DNA of 64,000 nucleotides from contig CM048755.1 in the NCBI GenBank assembly GCA_026315105.1, positions 763,239,301-763,303,300 on the forward strand. Direction: 5' to 3'. Shown here piece by piece: positions 32,770 through 43,060 of the stretch. Source of the stretch: Locusta migratoria. Its lineage: Eukaryota > Arthropoda > Insecta > Orthoptera > Acrididae. The notes beneath the pieces are model-generated. The model saw only the letters and a list, made by a program, of their open reading frames with translations, did no database searches and was not told the DNA's origin. Positions within the stretch are counted from its first letter, which is position 1; each line of letters starts with the position of its first letter. The position numbers and the translations under genes were made by a program.

Positions 32770-35700
32770 CACTCCCATGAACCACAGACATTGCCGAGGT
32801 GGGGTGGCTTGCGTGCCTCAACGATACAGATAGCCGTACCGTAGGTGCAACCACAGCGGAGGGGTATCTGTGGAGAGGCCAGACAAACGTGTGGTTCCTG
32901 AAGAGGGGCAGCAGCCTTTTCAGTAGTTACAGGGGCAACAGTCTGGATGATTGACTGAGCTGGCCTTGTAACATCAGCTAATGTGGCTTTGCCACACAGC
33001 TACTGCGAACGGCTGAAAGCAAGGGGAAACTACAGCCGTTATTTTTCCCGAGGACATGCAGCTCTACTGTATGAACATATGATGATGGCATCCTCTCGGG
33101 TAAAATATTCCGGAGGTAAAATAGTCCCCCATTCGGATCTCCGGGCGGGGACTACTCAGGAGGATGTGATCATCAGGAAAGACAATACTGGCATTCTACG
33201 GGTCGGAGCGTGGAATGTTAGATCCCTTAATCGAGTAGGAAAATTAGAAAATTTAAAAAGGGAAATGGATAGGTTGAAGTTAGATATAGTGGGGATTAGT
33301 GAAGTTCGGTGGCAGGATGAACAGGATTTCTGGTCAGGTGAGTACAGGATTATAAATACAAAATCAGTTGGGGGTATCACAGGAGTAGGACTGATAATGA
33401 ATAAGAAAATAGGAATGCGGGTAAGGTACTATGACCAGCACAGCGATCGCATTATCATTGTCAAGATAGATACGAAGCCAACACCGACAACAGTAGTACA
33501 GGTTTATATGCCAACTAGCTCTGCCGATGATGAGGAGATCGAAGAAATATATGAGGAGCTAAAGGAAATTATTCAGACAATTAAGGGAGAGGAAAACTTA
33601 ATTGTTATGGGAGACTGGAATTCGGTAGTAGGACAAGGAAGGGAAGGGAAGATAGTGGGTGAATATGGTCTGGGCAAAAGGAATGAAAGAGGAAGCCGCC
33701 TGGTAGAATTTTGCACGGAACATAATTTAGTTATAACAAACACCTGGTTTAAGAATCACAAAAGAAGGTTGTATACGTGGAAGAGACCAGGAGACACCGG
33801 GAGATACCAGATAGATTTTATAATGGTAAGACATAGATTTCGGAACCAGGTTTTGAAGTGTAGGACATACCCAGGGGCAGACATAGACTCTGACCATAAC
33901 TTGTTGGTTATGAACTGTAGGCTGAAACTGAAGAAACTACAGAAAGGTAAGAAAATAAGGCGATGGGACCTAGATAAATTGAAGGAACCTGAAGTTCTTA
34001 AGAATTTCAGAGGGAGCTTCAGGCAACAATTGACAGAAACAGGGGAAAATAAAACAGTTGAGGAGGAATGGGTAAAATTGAGAGATGAAATAGTGAAGGC
34101 GGCAGAGGACAAAATAGGTAGGAAGGCAAGACCTACAAAGAATCCTTGGATATCACAGGAGATACTAAATTTAATCGATCAAAGGAGAAAGTATAAAAAT
34201 GCAGTAAATGAAACAGGCAAAATGGAGTACAGACGACTAAGAAATGAGATTGACAGGAAGTGCAAAATGGCTAAGCAGGAATGGCTAGAAGGCAAATGCA
34301 AGGATGTAGAAGAATGTATAAATAGGGGAAAAATAGATACAGCCTACAGAAAAATAAAAGAAACATTTGGAGATAAGAAAAACAGCTCTATGAATATCAA
34401 GGACACTGATGGAAAACCAGTTCTCAGCAAAGAAGGGAAAGCTGAAAGGTGGAAAGAGTATATAGAGGGGCTCTACAAAGGAAATGAACTTCGAGACACT
34501 ATTGTAGGAAGGGAAGAGAACGTAGATGATGATGATGATGAAATAGGAGATACTATACTGAGAGATGAATTTGACAGAGCACTGAAAGACCTAAGTCGAA
34601 ACAAGGCCCCTGGGGTAGATGATATCCCGTCAGAGCTACTGAAGTCTCTGGGAGAACCAGCCATGACAAAATTGTTTCACATTGTGTGTAAGATGTATGA
34701 GACAGGTGAAGTACCCTCAGGCTTTAAGAAAAATGTTATAATCCCCATTCCAAAGAAAGCGGGTGCAGACAGGTGTGAAAACTACAGAACCATCAGTTTG
34801 ATAAGTCATGGTTGCAAAATATTAACACGAATTATATACAGAAGGATGGAAAAGCTGGTAGAAGCCGACCTCGGGGAAGATCAGTTTGGGTTCAGGAGAA
34901 ATGTAGGAACACGGGAGGCAATACTCACTTTACGGCTTATCCTAGAAGATAGATTAAGAAAAGGCAAACCTACATTTCTAGCTTTTGTAGATTTGGAGAA
35001 GGCTTTTGACAATGTTGATTGGAATAAACTCTTTCAAGTTCTGAAGCAAGCAGGAGTAAAATATAGGGAGCGTAAGGTTATTTACAACTTGTACAAAAAC
35101 CAGACAGCGGTTGTCAGAGTTGAAGGGCATGAAAGGGATGCAGTGGTTGGAAAGGGAGTAAGACAGGGTTGTAGCCTTTCCCCAATGTTGTTCAATTTGT
35201 ACATTGAGCAAGCTATAAAGGAAAGCAAGGAGAAATTTGGAGAAGGAATTAAAGTTCAGGGTGAAGAATTAAAAACATTGCGTTTTGCCGACGACATAGT
35301 GATTCTGTCAGATACAGCAAAGGACCTGGAAGAGCAATTGAACGCAATGGACAGTGTGCTGAAAGGTGCATATAAGATGAACATTAACAAGAGTAAAACT
35401 AGGGTAATGGAGTGCAGTGTAAGAAAATCAGGTGATGCTGAAGGAATTAGATTAGGTAACGAAACAATAAAGGAGGTAGATGAGTTTTGTTACTTGGGCA
35501 GCAAAATAACAAATGATGGTCGCAGTACAGATGATATAAAATGCAGAATGGCAATGGGCAGAAAGGCGTTTTTGAAAAAGAGAAATTTGTTAACATCGAA
35601 TATTGATTTAAGCCTAAGGAAGTCCTTTCTGAAGGCATTTGTATGGAGTGTTGCCTTGTATGGGAGTGAAACATGGACGATAAGCAGTGTGGACAGAAAG

Positions 35701-36067
35701 AGGATAGAGGCTTTTGAAATGTGGTGCTACAGAAGAATGCTGAAGATTAGGTGGGTGGATCGCGTAACTAATGAGGAGGTACTGAACCGAATTGGGGAGA
35801 AAAGAAATTTCTGGCATACCTTGACTAAAAGAAGGGATAGATTGGTAGGACACATTCTTAGACATCAAGGAATTGTGAATTTAGCGTTGGAGGGAAGTGT
35901 GTGGGGTAAAAATCGCAGAGGGAGACCAAGAGACGCGTATAGTAAGCAGATTCAAGTGGATGTGGGTTGTCGTTCTTATGAGGAGATGAAAAGGCTTGCT
36001 CAGGATAGAGTAGGGTGGAGAGCTGCATCAAACCAGTCTCCGGACTGAAGACCATAACAACAACAAC
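32770..36067 (+). mobile_element. RTE-like LINE, full length with intact ORF
   Basis: The element is bounded by an exact 12-bp direct repeat atgttttttagc (32758-32769 and 36068-36079). It has a 213-bp 5' leader, one long ORF and a short 3' end finishing in ccataacaacaacaac. Trinucleotide-repeat 3' tails and a single EN-RT ORF fit the RTE clade. The exact target duplication and unbroken ORF point to a recent insertion. A second, heavily decayed copy lies at 54784-59145 and aligns from its own 5' leader onward. Confidence 0.92.
32983..36048 (+). CDS. RTE-like endonuclease-reverse transcriptase, 1021 aa
   Basis: Uninterrupted ORF. Residues about 72-310 form an apurinic-type endonuclease with the expected catalytic residues: N78 in GAWNVRS, E107 in ISEVRW, Y175 in VYMP, D211/N213 in MGDWN, D278 in YQIDF and the SDH triad at 303-305. 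A linker with an acidic run (DDDDDE, about 515-520) leads to the RT: KAPGVDDIPSELLK (541 on), DQFGFRRN (633 on), FVDLEKAFD (D670), GVRQGCSLSPMLF (725 on) and the active site FADD (768-771). A thumb/C-terminal region (SETWTISS, FEMWCYRRMLKI, GHILRHQ) ends the protein. All key residues are present, so it is potentially active: it nicks target DNA and copies its RNA there. The start is uncertain, since the decayed copy has AAAGTGG where this copy has the ATG; Met34-36 is an alternative. Confidence 0.93.
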   Translation: MALPHSYCERLKARGNYSRYFSRGHAALLYEHMMMASSRVKYSGGKIVPHSDLRAGTTQEDVIIRKDNTGILRVGAWNVRSLNRVGKLENLKREMDRLKLDIVGISEVRWQDEQDFWSGEYRIINTKSVGGITGVGLIMNKKIGMRVRYYDQHSDRIIIVKIDTKPTPTTVVQVYMPTSSADDEEIEEIYEELKEIIQTIKGEENLIVMGDWNSVVGQGREGKIVGEYGLGKRNERGSRLVEFCTEHNLVITNTWFKNHKRRLYTWKRPGDTGRYQIDFIMVRHRFRNQVLKCRTYPGADIDSDHNLLVMNCRLKLKKLQKGKKIRRWDLDKLKEPEVLKNFRGSFRQQLTETGENKTVEEEWVKLRDEIVKAAEDKIGRKARPTKNPWISQEILNLIDQRRKYKNAVNETGKMEYRRLRNEIDRKCKMAKQEWLEGKCKDVEECINRGKIDTAYRKIKETFGDKKNSSMNIKDTDGKPVLSKEGKAERWKEYIEGLYKGNELRDTIVGREENVDDDDDEIGDTILRDEFDRALKDLSRNKAPGVDDIPSELLKSLGEPAMTKLFHIVCKMYETGEVPSGFKKNVIIPIPKKAGADRCENYRTISLISHGCKILTRIIYRRMEKLVEADLGEDQFGFRRNVGTREAILTLRLILEDRLRKGKPTFLAFVDLEKAFDNVDWNKLFQVLKQAGVKYRERKVIYNLYKNQTAVVRVEGHERDAVVGKGVRQGCSLSPMLFNLYIEQAIKESKEKFGEGIKVQGEELKTLRFADDIVILSDTAKDLEEQLNAMDSVLKGAYKMNINKSKTRVMECSVRKSGDAEGIRLGNETIKEVDEFCYLGSKITNDGRSTDDIKCRMAMGRKAFLKKRNLLTSNIDLSLRKSFLKAFVWSVALYGSETWTISSVDRKRIEAFEMWCYRRMLKIRWVDRVTNEEVLNRIGEKRNFWHTLTKRRDRLVGHILRHQGIVNLALEGSVWGKNRRGRPRDAYSKQIQVDVGCRSYEEMKRLAQDRVGWRAASNQSPD

Positions 36068-36079
36068 ATGTTTTTTAGC

Positions 36080-36319
36080 TTTTTTAAATTTGATAAACAA
36101 AAAGCTAGTGGCGACCCTTAAATCTGATTTCAGAAGTTGGTTATAAGCAAAATGATAGCATCAATTTGCGAAAGTAATTTCACAGATGACATTTAAGTAG
36201 TATGATGAGTTTTTACTCATCTCACTGGCTATATTTACATATTAATTGTATAGTCAGTTTGAATCAAACTGGTAATAAGCAACCATATATACACTTGTTA
36301 AAAACCACATACTTTCAAG
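36080..36319. other. No feature recognised
   Basis: Short AT-rich spacer between the RTE target duplication and the CR1-like LINE. Confidence 0.4.
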
Positions 36320-36680
36320 GCACAAATCGTTATAGGTTCTGAAAGCTGGCTGACGCCAGAGATAAGTTTGGTCGAAATTTTTACGAAGGGCCAAATGGTC
36401 TTTAGAAATGATAGCATAAATAAAAAATGGGGTGGTGTGTGTATTGCTGTTACAAACGGTTAATCCTGCGGCGAAATTGAGTAAGATACGTCCTGTGAGT
36501 TGGCATGGGCAGAGGTTATACCTGACAACTGGAAATAAAATTAATATTAGGATATTTTCAGCGACCCCCTGACTCAGACGATGCAATTGCCGAAATGTTC
36601 AAAGAAAGCTTCAATCACATTTCACACAGGTACCAGAAGCATACTGTTATAACCGGTGGCGTCTTTAATTTACCATCGAT

Positions 36681-36878
36681 ATGGGGCATAAATACGTATT
36701 CAAGGCCGGCGGCAAATATAAAACATCGTCCGAACTAGTTCTGAATGCTTTTTCTGAAAACTACTTCGAACAGTTAGTTCATGAACCCACTAGAGTAGTA
36801 AATGGTTTCGAAAACAACCTTGATCTCCTAGCAACAAATAATCCGGAGCTATTAAAGAGCATCATATACAATAATTAG
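36681..36878 (+). pseudogene. CR1-like LINE endonuclease segment
   Basis: A 66-codon open piece contains LVLNAFSENYFEQLVHEPTR and LDLLATNNPELL. In CR1/Jockey-superfamily endonucleases this corresponds to the stretch after the GDFNLP motif. That motif is visible just upstream in decayed form (TGGVFNLPSIWG, about 36655-36690). The same segment occurs at about 11300-11410. The SDH motif expected about 30 codons downstream survives only weakly (ISEHRVV-like, about 36880). Confidence 0.65.
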
Positions 36879-37064
36879 CGAACATAGAGTTGTAGTAACG
36901 AAACTGAATATCGAAAGTCCCAAATGCACCAAAAATAAACGATAAGTATATCTATTCAAAAGAGCACATAAAAATTCGCTTCAAGCTTTCCGAGTGATAG
37001 TCTCCAGGCTTTCAAAACTGAAAATGTGAGTGTACATCAGTTGTGGCTTACTTTCAAAGACATA

Positions 37065-38706
37065 GGGGAGAGCGGGGCAAGATGGGGTGGAGGGCAATAC
37101 GGGGTTTTTGTAAGTTCTACCACGACAGATGTCGCAACCTAGTGGCGAATAGTTGAAGTAGTAGGCACTTGCTATGCGAGTGCCTGACAGTGCTGGCAGC
37201 CATTTAGAGCAAACCATTCGGAGTAAATACATCCAAACATGTTTTCGTCTGTGCTGATATAATTTTTCGTCATTTTCAGACGTGAAAAGGTAAGAGAAGT
37301 ACTTGTTTCTCATACTCTTAAGTATTATCAACGCAAAAACAGCTTATTTATCAATACATTAATGCTTGCAATAACTAATTGAATACATCCTTGGTGCTAT
37401 AATATTAACCTAACGTAAAAATGGTCCCTGGGGTACCTAGTGGGAGGGCAAGATGGGGTACCCCATCTTGCCCCACATGACATAACATGAGCTGCAATCA
37501 TGATGACTGCCATAAACGGTTTCAAAAAAACAGGACTCTGCCCTTTCGAACCAAGCATCTTCCCAGATTCAGTGTTTGAAGCTTCTGTCACTACAGACAC
37601 TCCTTTAACTACAAGTGAGGCCGTTAACGTTTCTGTCAATAATGGCCAAGGAGAGGCTTTAGTTAGCTCACATAAGCAGTTTATGTCAGATACAAGCGAT
37701 GGTCCTCTCAACCAAGCCGCTCTTAAAGAGCAAGATGCACTTGCTGTAGGCCTAAGCCCAGGGTGCTCATTTTGGAATGATAATAACCCCAATTACCACA
37801 TTACAAACAAGGAGGCTTCTGAGAACAACACCAATCAATTAAGGTCATTTGCTGTTTCACCTGAACAGTTTGTCCCGATCCCCCATGTCGGAAAGAAAGC
37901 ATACGAGAAAACAGTCCTCAAAAAAGGAAAAACTGTTGTTACTAGCTCCCCTTAGAGACGAGAATTCCTGGAGAGTGCAAGTAAGGTTAAGCCTAGAAAA
38001 GAGATGGAACAAGAAGGAAAGATTCAATGAGAAGACTGTTAAAAATCCTTCTTTGTTTGTAAAGGTAATAGTGGGAAGATTAAAAAAGCATTGACGAACT
38101 TGGAAAATAAGATAAAAAAATTGAAAAAGAAAAAACATTAGAAGAAGATGACACTGCGTGCCTGTATTGCGGCTACTTCTACTCTCAGTCAACAGAAGGA
38201 TGGGTGTCATGCGTCTCCTGAAAAAAAAAAAAAAAAAAAAATGGGCCCACTGTTCATGTGAAGGAGAAGAGGACGAGTATGCCGAGGTACGTCATGTGTG
38301 TGAATTTTGCTTACAAAGTGACGATAATAACTGAATAATAATAAACTGAACTTTAACATCACACAATGTTTACTTCATGCGTTTTCATTAGATATTAGAA
38401 TAATTCTTTCATGAAATTGTAAACTTGTATTCACTGAATAATTGAATTACCATTGCCTTATACAGTATTGAGGCAACCCATCTTGCCCCACCAGCGTACC
38501 CCATCTTGCCCTCACTCTAGGGCAAGATGGCGTTCTTGGTAAACCCTGGGAAAACATATTTTTTAATAGTAAATACTAACAATTTTGATCCAATTTTTTT
38601 ATAAAGTCTAGAAATACTGAACTTTAAGGTGGAATATCTGGTATTTTACTAGACCATTTTGCAAGCCTACAAAAAATTGTTAAGTGCTTAAATTCCCAGT
38701 CTCCCC
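37065..38706 (+). mobile_element. Pogo-like DNA transposon (Tc1/mariner superfamily), internally deleted
   Basis: Ends are inverted (GGGGAGAGCGGGG at the left; GGGGAGACTGGGA on the opposite strand at the right), with TA on both sides (37063-37064 and 38707-38708). The surrounding LINE reads straight across the site. The motif GGGCAAGATGGGG recurs near both ends and internally in both orientations, possibly transposase binding sites. The interior keeps only the C-terminal part of the transposase. Confidence 0.8.
37500..38335 (+). pseudogene. Pogo-type transposase C-terminus with a PHD-like finger
   Basis: 37500-37955 reads MTAINGFKKTGLCPFEPSIF, the typical segment just after the DDE domain of pogo/Tigger-like transposases, then a serine/threonine-rich region. 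A frame change near 37955 leads through a basic region to about 38145-38335. There it reads DDTACLYCGYFYSQSTEGWV, SCVSC, KWAHCSCEG and VCEFCLQSD, a C-terminal cysteine/histidine PHD-like finger found in some pogo-type proteins. An A run at 38221-38240 breaks the finger. The CENP-B-like DNA-binding part and the catalytic Asp residues are missing. Confidence 0.7.
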
Positions 38707-38708
38707 TA

Positions 38709-40298
38709 ATATTAGTAGCAATCGAGAGATTTATACCAAATAAGTTAATGAAAGAGGAGGCTGACCCCCCGTGGTACACAAAACAGGTCAGATCACTGTT
38801 GCAGAAGTAAATAAAAACGCAAGCAAAATTTAAACAGAAAAAAAATCCCCAAGACTGGCATCTTTTACAGCTAAAACACAGCTTTCCGCAATTCTTTCAC
38901 CAAAGAAGACGAAGTGAACACTCCAGAATTCGAACTAAGAACAGCTTCCAGCATGCAAAATTTAGAAGTAAATATTCCTTGAGTAGTAAAACAATTTAAG
39001 TCACTCAACAAAAACAAATCTTCCGGGCCAGATTGTACACCAACTAGATTCCTCTCAGAGTATGCTGATGCAATAGCTCCATACTTAGCTATACCGTCCA
39101 CTCAGCGAAGTATCCGTAACCAAAGACTGGAAAGTTGCCCAGGTCACTCCAGTATTCAAGAAAGGCAATAGGAGTGATCCCCAAAATTACAGGTTCATCT
39201 CATTGACGTCGATTTGCAGTAGGATTTTGTAACATATACTTTGTTCGAACATAATAAACTACCTCGAAGAGGACGACCTAATAACCAATAGTCAACACGG
39301 AATCAGAAATTATCGCTCTTGCGAAACACAGCTTGCCCTTTACCCACATGAAATGATAAGTGCCACCGACAAGGGATCTCAAATCGATTTCCTATTTCTG
39401 GATTTCCGTCATGCTTTTGACACTGTACATCACAAGCAGCTTCTAATGAAATTGCATGCTCGTGGAATATTGCCCCAATTGTGCGATTGGATTCACCATT
39501 TCCTATCAGAAAGGACACAGTTCGTAGTAATTGACGGAAAGTCATCGAGCAAAACAGAAGTGATAGCTGGGGTTCGCCAGGGAAGCGTTATAGGTCCCCT
39601 ACTCTTCCTCGTGTTTATAAACGATTTAGGAGACAATCTGAATAGCCCCCTTAGACTGCTTACGGATGATGTTGTCGTTTATCGGTTAGTGAAGTCAACA
39701 GAGGATCAAAAGCAACTGCAAAGCGAGTTAGACAAAATTTCTACATGGTGCGAAAATTGGCAATCAACACTAGATAATTAAAAGTGTGAATTAATACACA
39801 TGACCACTAAAAGATATCCGCTGAGCTTCAGTTGCACGATAAATCAGTCAAACCTTAAGGTCGTAAATTCTACCAAATACTTTAGGAGTTACAATTACGA
39901 AGGTGAACCAAAGCTTACGTTTCATTGTCAGAACGCTTCGAAGATGCAACAGCTCCACCAAAGAGACTGCCTACATTACACTTGCGCGTCCTCTCCTGCA
40001 GTACTGTTGCCCAGTGTGGGACCCTCACAAGGTGGGACTGACGGAAAACATTGAGAATGTTCAGAGAAGAGCAGCTAGTTTTGTCTTATCACGTTACAGG
40101 TGGGGGGGGGGGAGCGTCACGGAAATGTTGCACGATTTGAGGAGGAAACCATTAAAAGAACGACGTTATACATTGTGGCGAGATCTATTTGCGTATTTTC
40201 AATCACCGACTTTTAATTCTGAATATGAAAATATTTTGCTAGCACCCACCTACATAGGGAGACGTGACCCCAGAGAAATCAGATCGAAAAAGGAATGA
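38709..40298 (+). pseudogene. CR1-like LINE reverse transcriptase
   Basis: After the linker (SGPDCTPTRFLSEYADAIAP, about 39025-39085) the RT reads LITNSQHGIRNYRSCETQL (about 39270-39330). The open frame 39353-39781 holds FLFLDFRHAFDTVHHKQLL, the palm aspartates. It continues with GVRQGSVIGPLLFLVFINDL, and the active site reads LLTDDVVVY, so the usual YADD is now LTDD. The C-terminus spans 39800-40298 in shifted frames (TKYFRSYNYEG, LARPLLQYCCPVWDPHKVG, VQRRAASFVLSRY). The altered active-site Tyr-Ala and the frameshifts indicate a dead copy. Confidence 0.8.
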
Positions 40299-40439
40299 TA
40301 TAGGTGTTCTTTCATCCCGCGCGATATTACAGAATGGAACGGTAGAGAAAGGTTATGAAAGTGGTTAATGAACCATCTGCCAGGCACTTAAATGTGATTT
40401 GCAGAGTATGGATGTAGATGTAGATATTATTTCTACAGT

Positions 40440-41159
40440 GTTAGTATTAGAGTTAATAACGTTAAATAATTAAAATTATTTTCTGTGAAGTTTTAGAATG
40501 CAAGGCTATTAGGAAAGTTGAATGCAGTAAAGCACTTGTATACTTGGACAGAGGCGTGGAATGAAAGTATCCTTGATTAGATGAAAGAATCCTCCCTGAG
40601 CTCCTAAAAACCGATTTGAGTACATAACGCAGATTGAAAGCTACGTAGTGAGTGTTATTTGCATGTAGTGTAGATCTAATAGATATGGATCATAAAGTAT
40701 TACGGAAGTGGCTTTGTTTCTGATACACTTTCCTTTCTAGGACAACAGCCCGTCGGACGGATCGAAAGCGATTCGTAGTGCCAGCCAAGGAAATCGATCA
40801 TCCTGATTAATAGGACATTGATTAGGGATACGGTCAAATTAAATGAAATGAACAAATTTAATGAACCCCAAGGTTTGCATTGAATTTAATTCGTGTTAGC
40901 AGATAAGTTACATCGTTTAAAGGAATTGTTTGCTACGTTAGTAGACTTAAAGAGGTAAGATATCTTTGCAACATAAAATTCATGTAACAGATATTACCTG
41001 ACGCAGTTTGAATGTGCGTTGATATTCTGCCTTTACGGAACGTAAATATGACACGGCATTTGCGTTTCTCACAAATCAACATTAAGAGTGCGACTTACGT
41101 CGTTTACATTCCCATTTGTTTTAATTGAGGTCGTTTTGGAAGGAGCGTTGAATGTGATC
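40440..41159. other. No gene recognised
   Basis: AT-rich DNA. A segment at about 40735-40860 (acggatcgaaagcgattcgt, caaggaaatcgatcatcc) has the look of an old repeat, but I cannot assign it. Confidence 0.4.
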
Positions 41160-41172
41160 TGAGGGATTTGAT

Positions 41173-41373
41173 GCCGGCCGCGGTGGCCGAGGTGACTGAG
41201 GCGCTCCAGTCACGGTCAGCACGGCCACTACGGTCGGGGGTTCGAATCCCCCCTCGGGCATGGATATTTGTGCCGTCCTAGTTCTTAAGTAGTTCATAAG
41301 TAGTTTGTAAGTTTAGGGACTGATGACCCCGTAGTTAAGTCCCATAAGCTTAACAAACATTTGAACATTTTTT
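41173..41373 (+). repeat. tRNA-derived SINE (family A), complete
   Basis: Well-preserved copy. The head has ggccgcggtggccgaggtga and the B box ggttcgaatcc. The body has gtttagggactgatgacccc and gtagttaagtcccataagct, and it ends in a T run. The target duplication tgagggatttgat is exact at 41160-41172 and 41374-41386. Confidence 0.95.
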
Positions 41374-41386
41374 TGAGGGATTTGAT

Positions 41387-42475
41387 AATAACGAAAAACC
41401 TGTTAAATCTTTTGCAGTTTAGTACTAGAGTTTTTGGTGAATTACTCCTCATTAATGAGGTCCCAAGGAACGGTTATCGCTGAAATTTAAATTAATTTCG
41501 TTAATTCTAAACTACTACCCCTGTTGCTACTTCATTCATAATCAGATACAATATGAGTCGAAGGATACTTTTGACACTTTTCAGTGACTGCTACTACAAT
41601 AACGAGCCGAAACTACTTCTTTTACACTACTAGCCTCAGTTTTTAGCGTTGACCGAGTTTTCATTGAATTCATTCTTACGTCAGTCTATCTCCTTCTTAT
41701 GCTTTTTCCCATCGCATTCTGCTCTACTCTCTGGAGTTTATTTCAGTACCGAATTTTGACTTGTAGATTCTTTTTCACTTAACTCATTCTTTACTACATC
41801 ATATCGCCTGAACAATATGTTTTGCAAAACATAAGTATCTAGGTATATTTAGGGGATTATTATAATACTGTTTACAGAATGCATTGTGTTCAGAGTGAGT
41901 AGTAAAGTTGTGATCAATTAAAACTTGTGCCGTGACGGGAGCCTTTCTTAAGCATGTTATTGTTTATGAACTATTATCTACTGTTCACTAAGTCGTGGTC
42001 TGATATAATTATCAATGTTCAGTCTGTGTTGCACGCACGCAGCTGGGGCACAGTGCCCGTCCTCAAATGTTTCGACTTACACTAGGTACAATGAATGTTT
42101 TCTACTACTAATACCATTTCTTAGTAATATTCGTTCATGATTATGACTGATCGTGAACTGAAGAATCTGAAAAACAGTAGAGGGAGATTTAACTGACTGT
42201 TGTAAGTCTTAAACTCTTATAAAGCAGAGTAGATGGCTAAAATTTTCATAACATTTGCAAATCTGTGTTTCTATTAATATTTCTGTATAGCTGAAACTAG
42301 GCCACCCAAGAAGAGGGTTGTGCTCATTAGCTTAGTGTGTCTTAGATAGTTTGCAAAAGAAAAGATTAGGCTCAAAGCTAGTCTCTTCAAAATATTTGAA
42401 TCTAAATAGAGCCTGTTAAGTAGGAAAAAAATACAAAGATTGTGTTTAACAGGCTGGATCATCGAGATTTGGGGG
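41387..42475. other. No gene recognised
   Basis: AT-rich DNA without supportable features. It ends in a run of about 15 G (about 42471-42484). Confidence 0.45.
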
Positions 42476-42493
42476 GGGGGGGGGCGTAATGAT

Positions 42494-42652
42494 CGCGCCG
42501 CGGCGGAGCGGCCGAGCGCATTGTGGCGCTATGTTACGATGCGCGAGGCCGTTCCCCGTAGGGGGTTCGAATCCCCCCTCGTGCATGGAATTTTTTTGCC
42601 GTCTTTAGTATAAGGTAGTTCATAAGTATTTTGTAAGTTTAGGGACTGATGA
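42494..42652 (+). repeat. tRNA-derived SINE (family A, variant head), 3' truncated
   Basis: The head contains cggagcggccgagcgcattg, cgcgaggccgttccccgtag and the B box ggttcgaatcc. The body stops after gtttagggactgatgacctc, so the last ~40 bp are missing. No clear target duplication. A poly-G run lies just upstream. Confidence 0.85.
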
Positions 42653-42851
42653 CCTCACATTAGTGTTGCTGTTGAGGAAGTTATAATTGTTGATTTTACA
42701 TTTCCTTAAACGGGACATCTTTGACGAATACCACGGCAGTTATTTCTCAAGCGATCTAGCGACAATACCGATTTCCTTTTCCCTCCAGCAACGGAATACC
42801 TCCTCCAAACAGGACCATGCCTAGTAAAGCACTGTGGTGTTAAAACTAATC

Positions 42852-43049
42852 AATTGTTCAAATATTTCTAAAGCTTATGGGGATTAGCTGCGGGGTCAAC
42901 AGTCCCTAAACTTACAAACTGTTTATGAGCTAACTTATACTAAAAACAGCACAAACATCCCTGCCTGAGGGAGGATTCGAACATCCGACGCGAGAGGTAG
43001 CGCGATCCACAACTTGACGCTCCAGACCGCTCGGCTACCCCCGCGCGGA
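42852..43049 (-). repeat. tRNA-derived SINE (family A)
   Basis: Reverse orientation, with tail at aagcttatggggattagctg and B box seen as gattcgaacatcc (one or two changes). The target duplication taaaactaatc is exact at 42841-42851 and 43050-43060. Confidence 0.92.
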
Positions 43050-43060
43050 TAAAACTAATC

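Larger units (their letters stand above)
36320..40435 (+). mobile_element. CR1-like LINE, split by a pogo-like transposon
   Basis: Endonuclease and linker sequence at 36320-37064 continues in sense at 38709-40435 once the 1642-bp transposon (37065-38706) is removed. Landmarks are GRILLNFAAG-region debris, ENYFEQLVHEPTRVVNG and LDLLATNNPELL (about 36750-36860), then WYTKQVRSLLQK (about 38780), the FTKEDEVN motif, the RT and a C-terminal domain. The end is cacttaaatgtgatttgcag followed by a GATGTA-repeat tail (about 40412-40430). The 5' end is undefined. Frames are broken throughout. Confidence 0.8.

Noticed and set aside
33156..36100. Minus-strand frames of 60-118 codons under the RTE ORF
   Set aside because: Antisense shadows of a clear 1021-codon coding region.
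41173..41270. Possible genuine tRNA gene (good A and B boxes)
   Set aside because: The tRNA-like part lacks a plausible closed acceptor stem. It is followed by the repeated SINE body and flanked by a target duplication.
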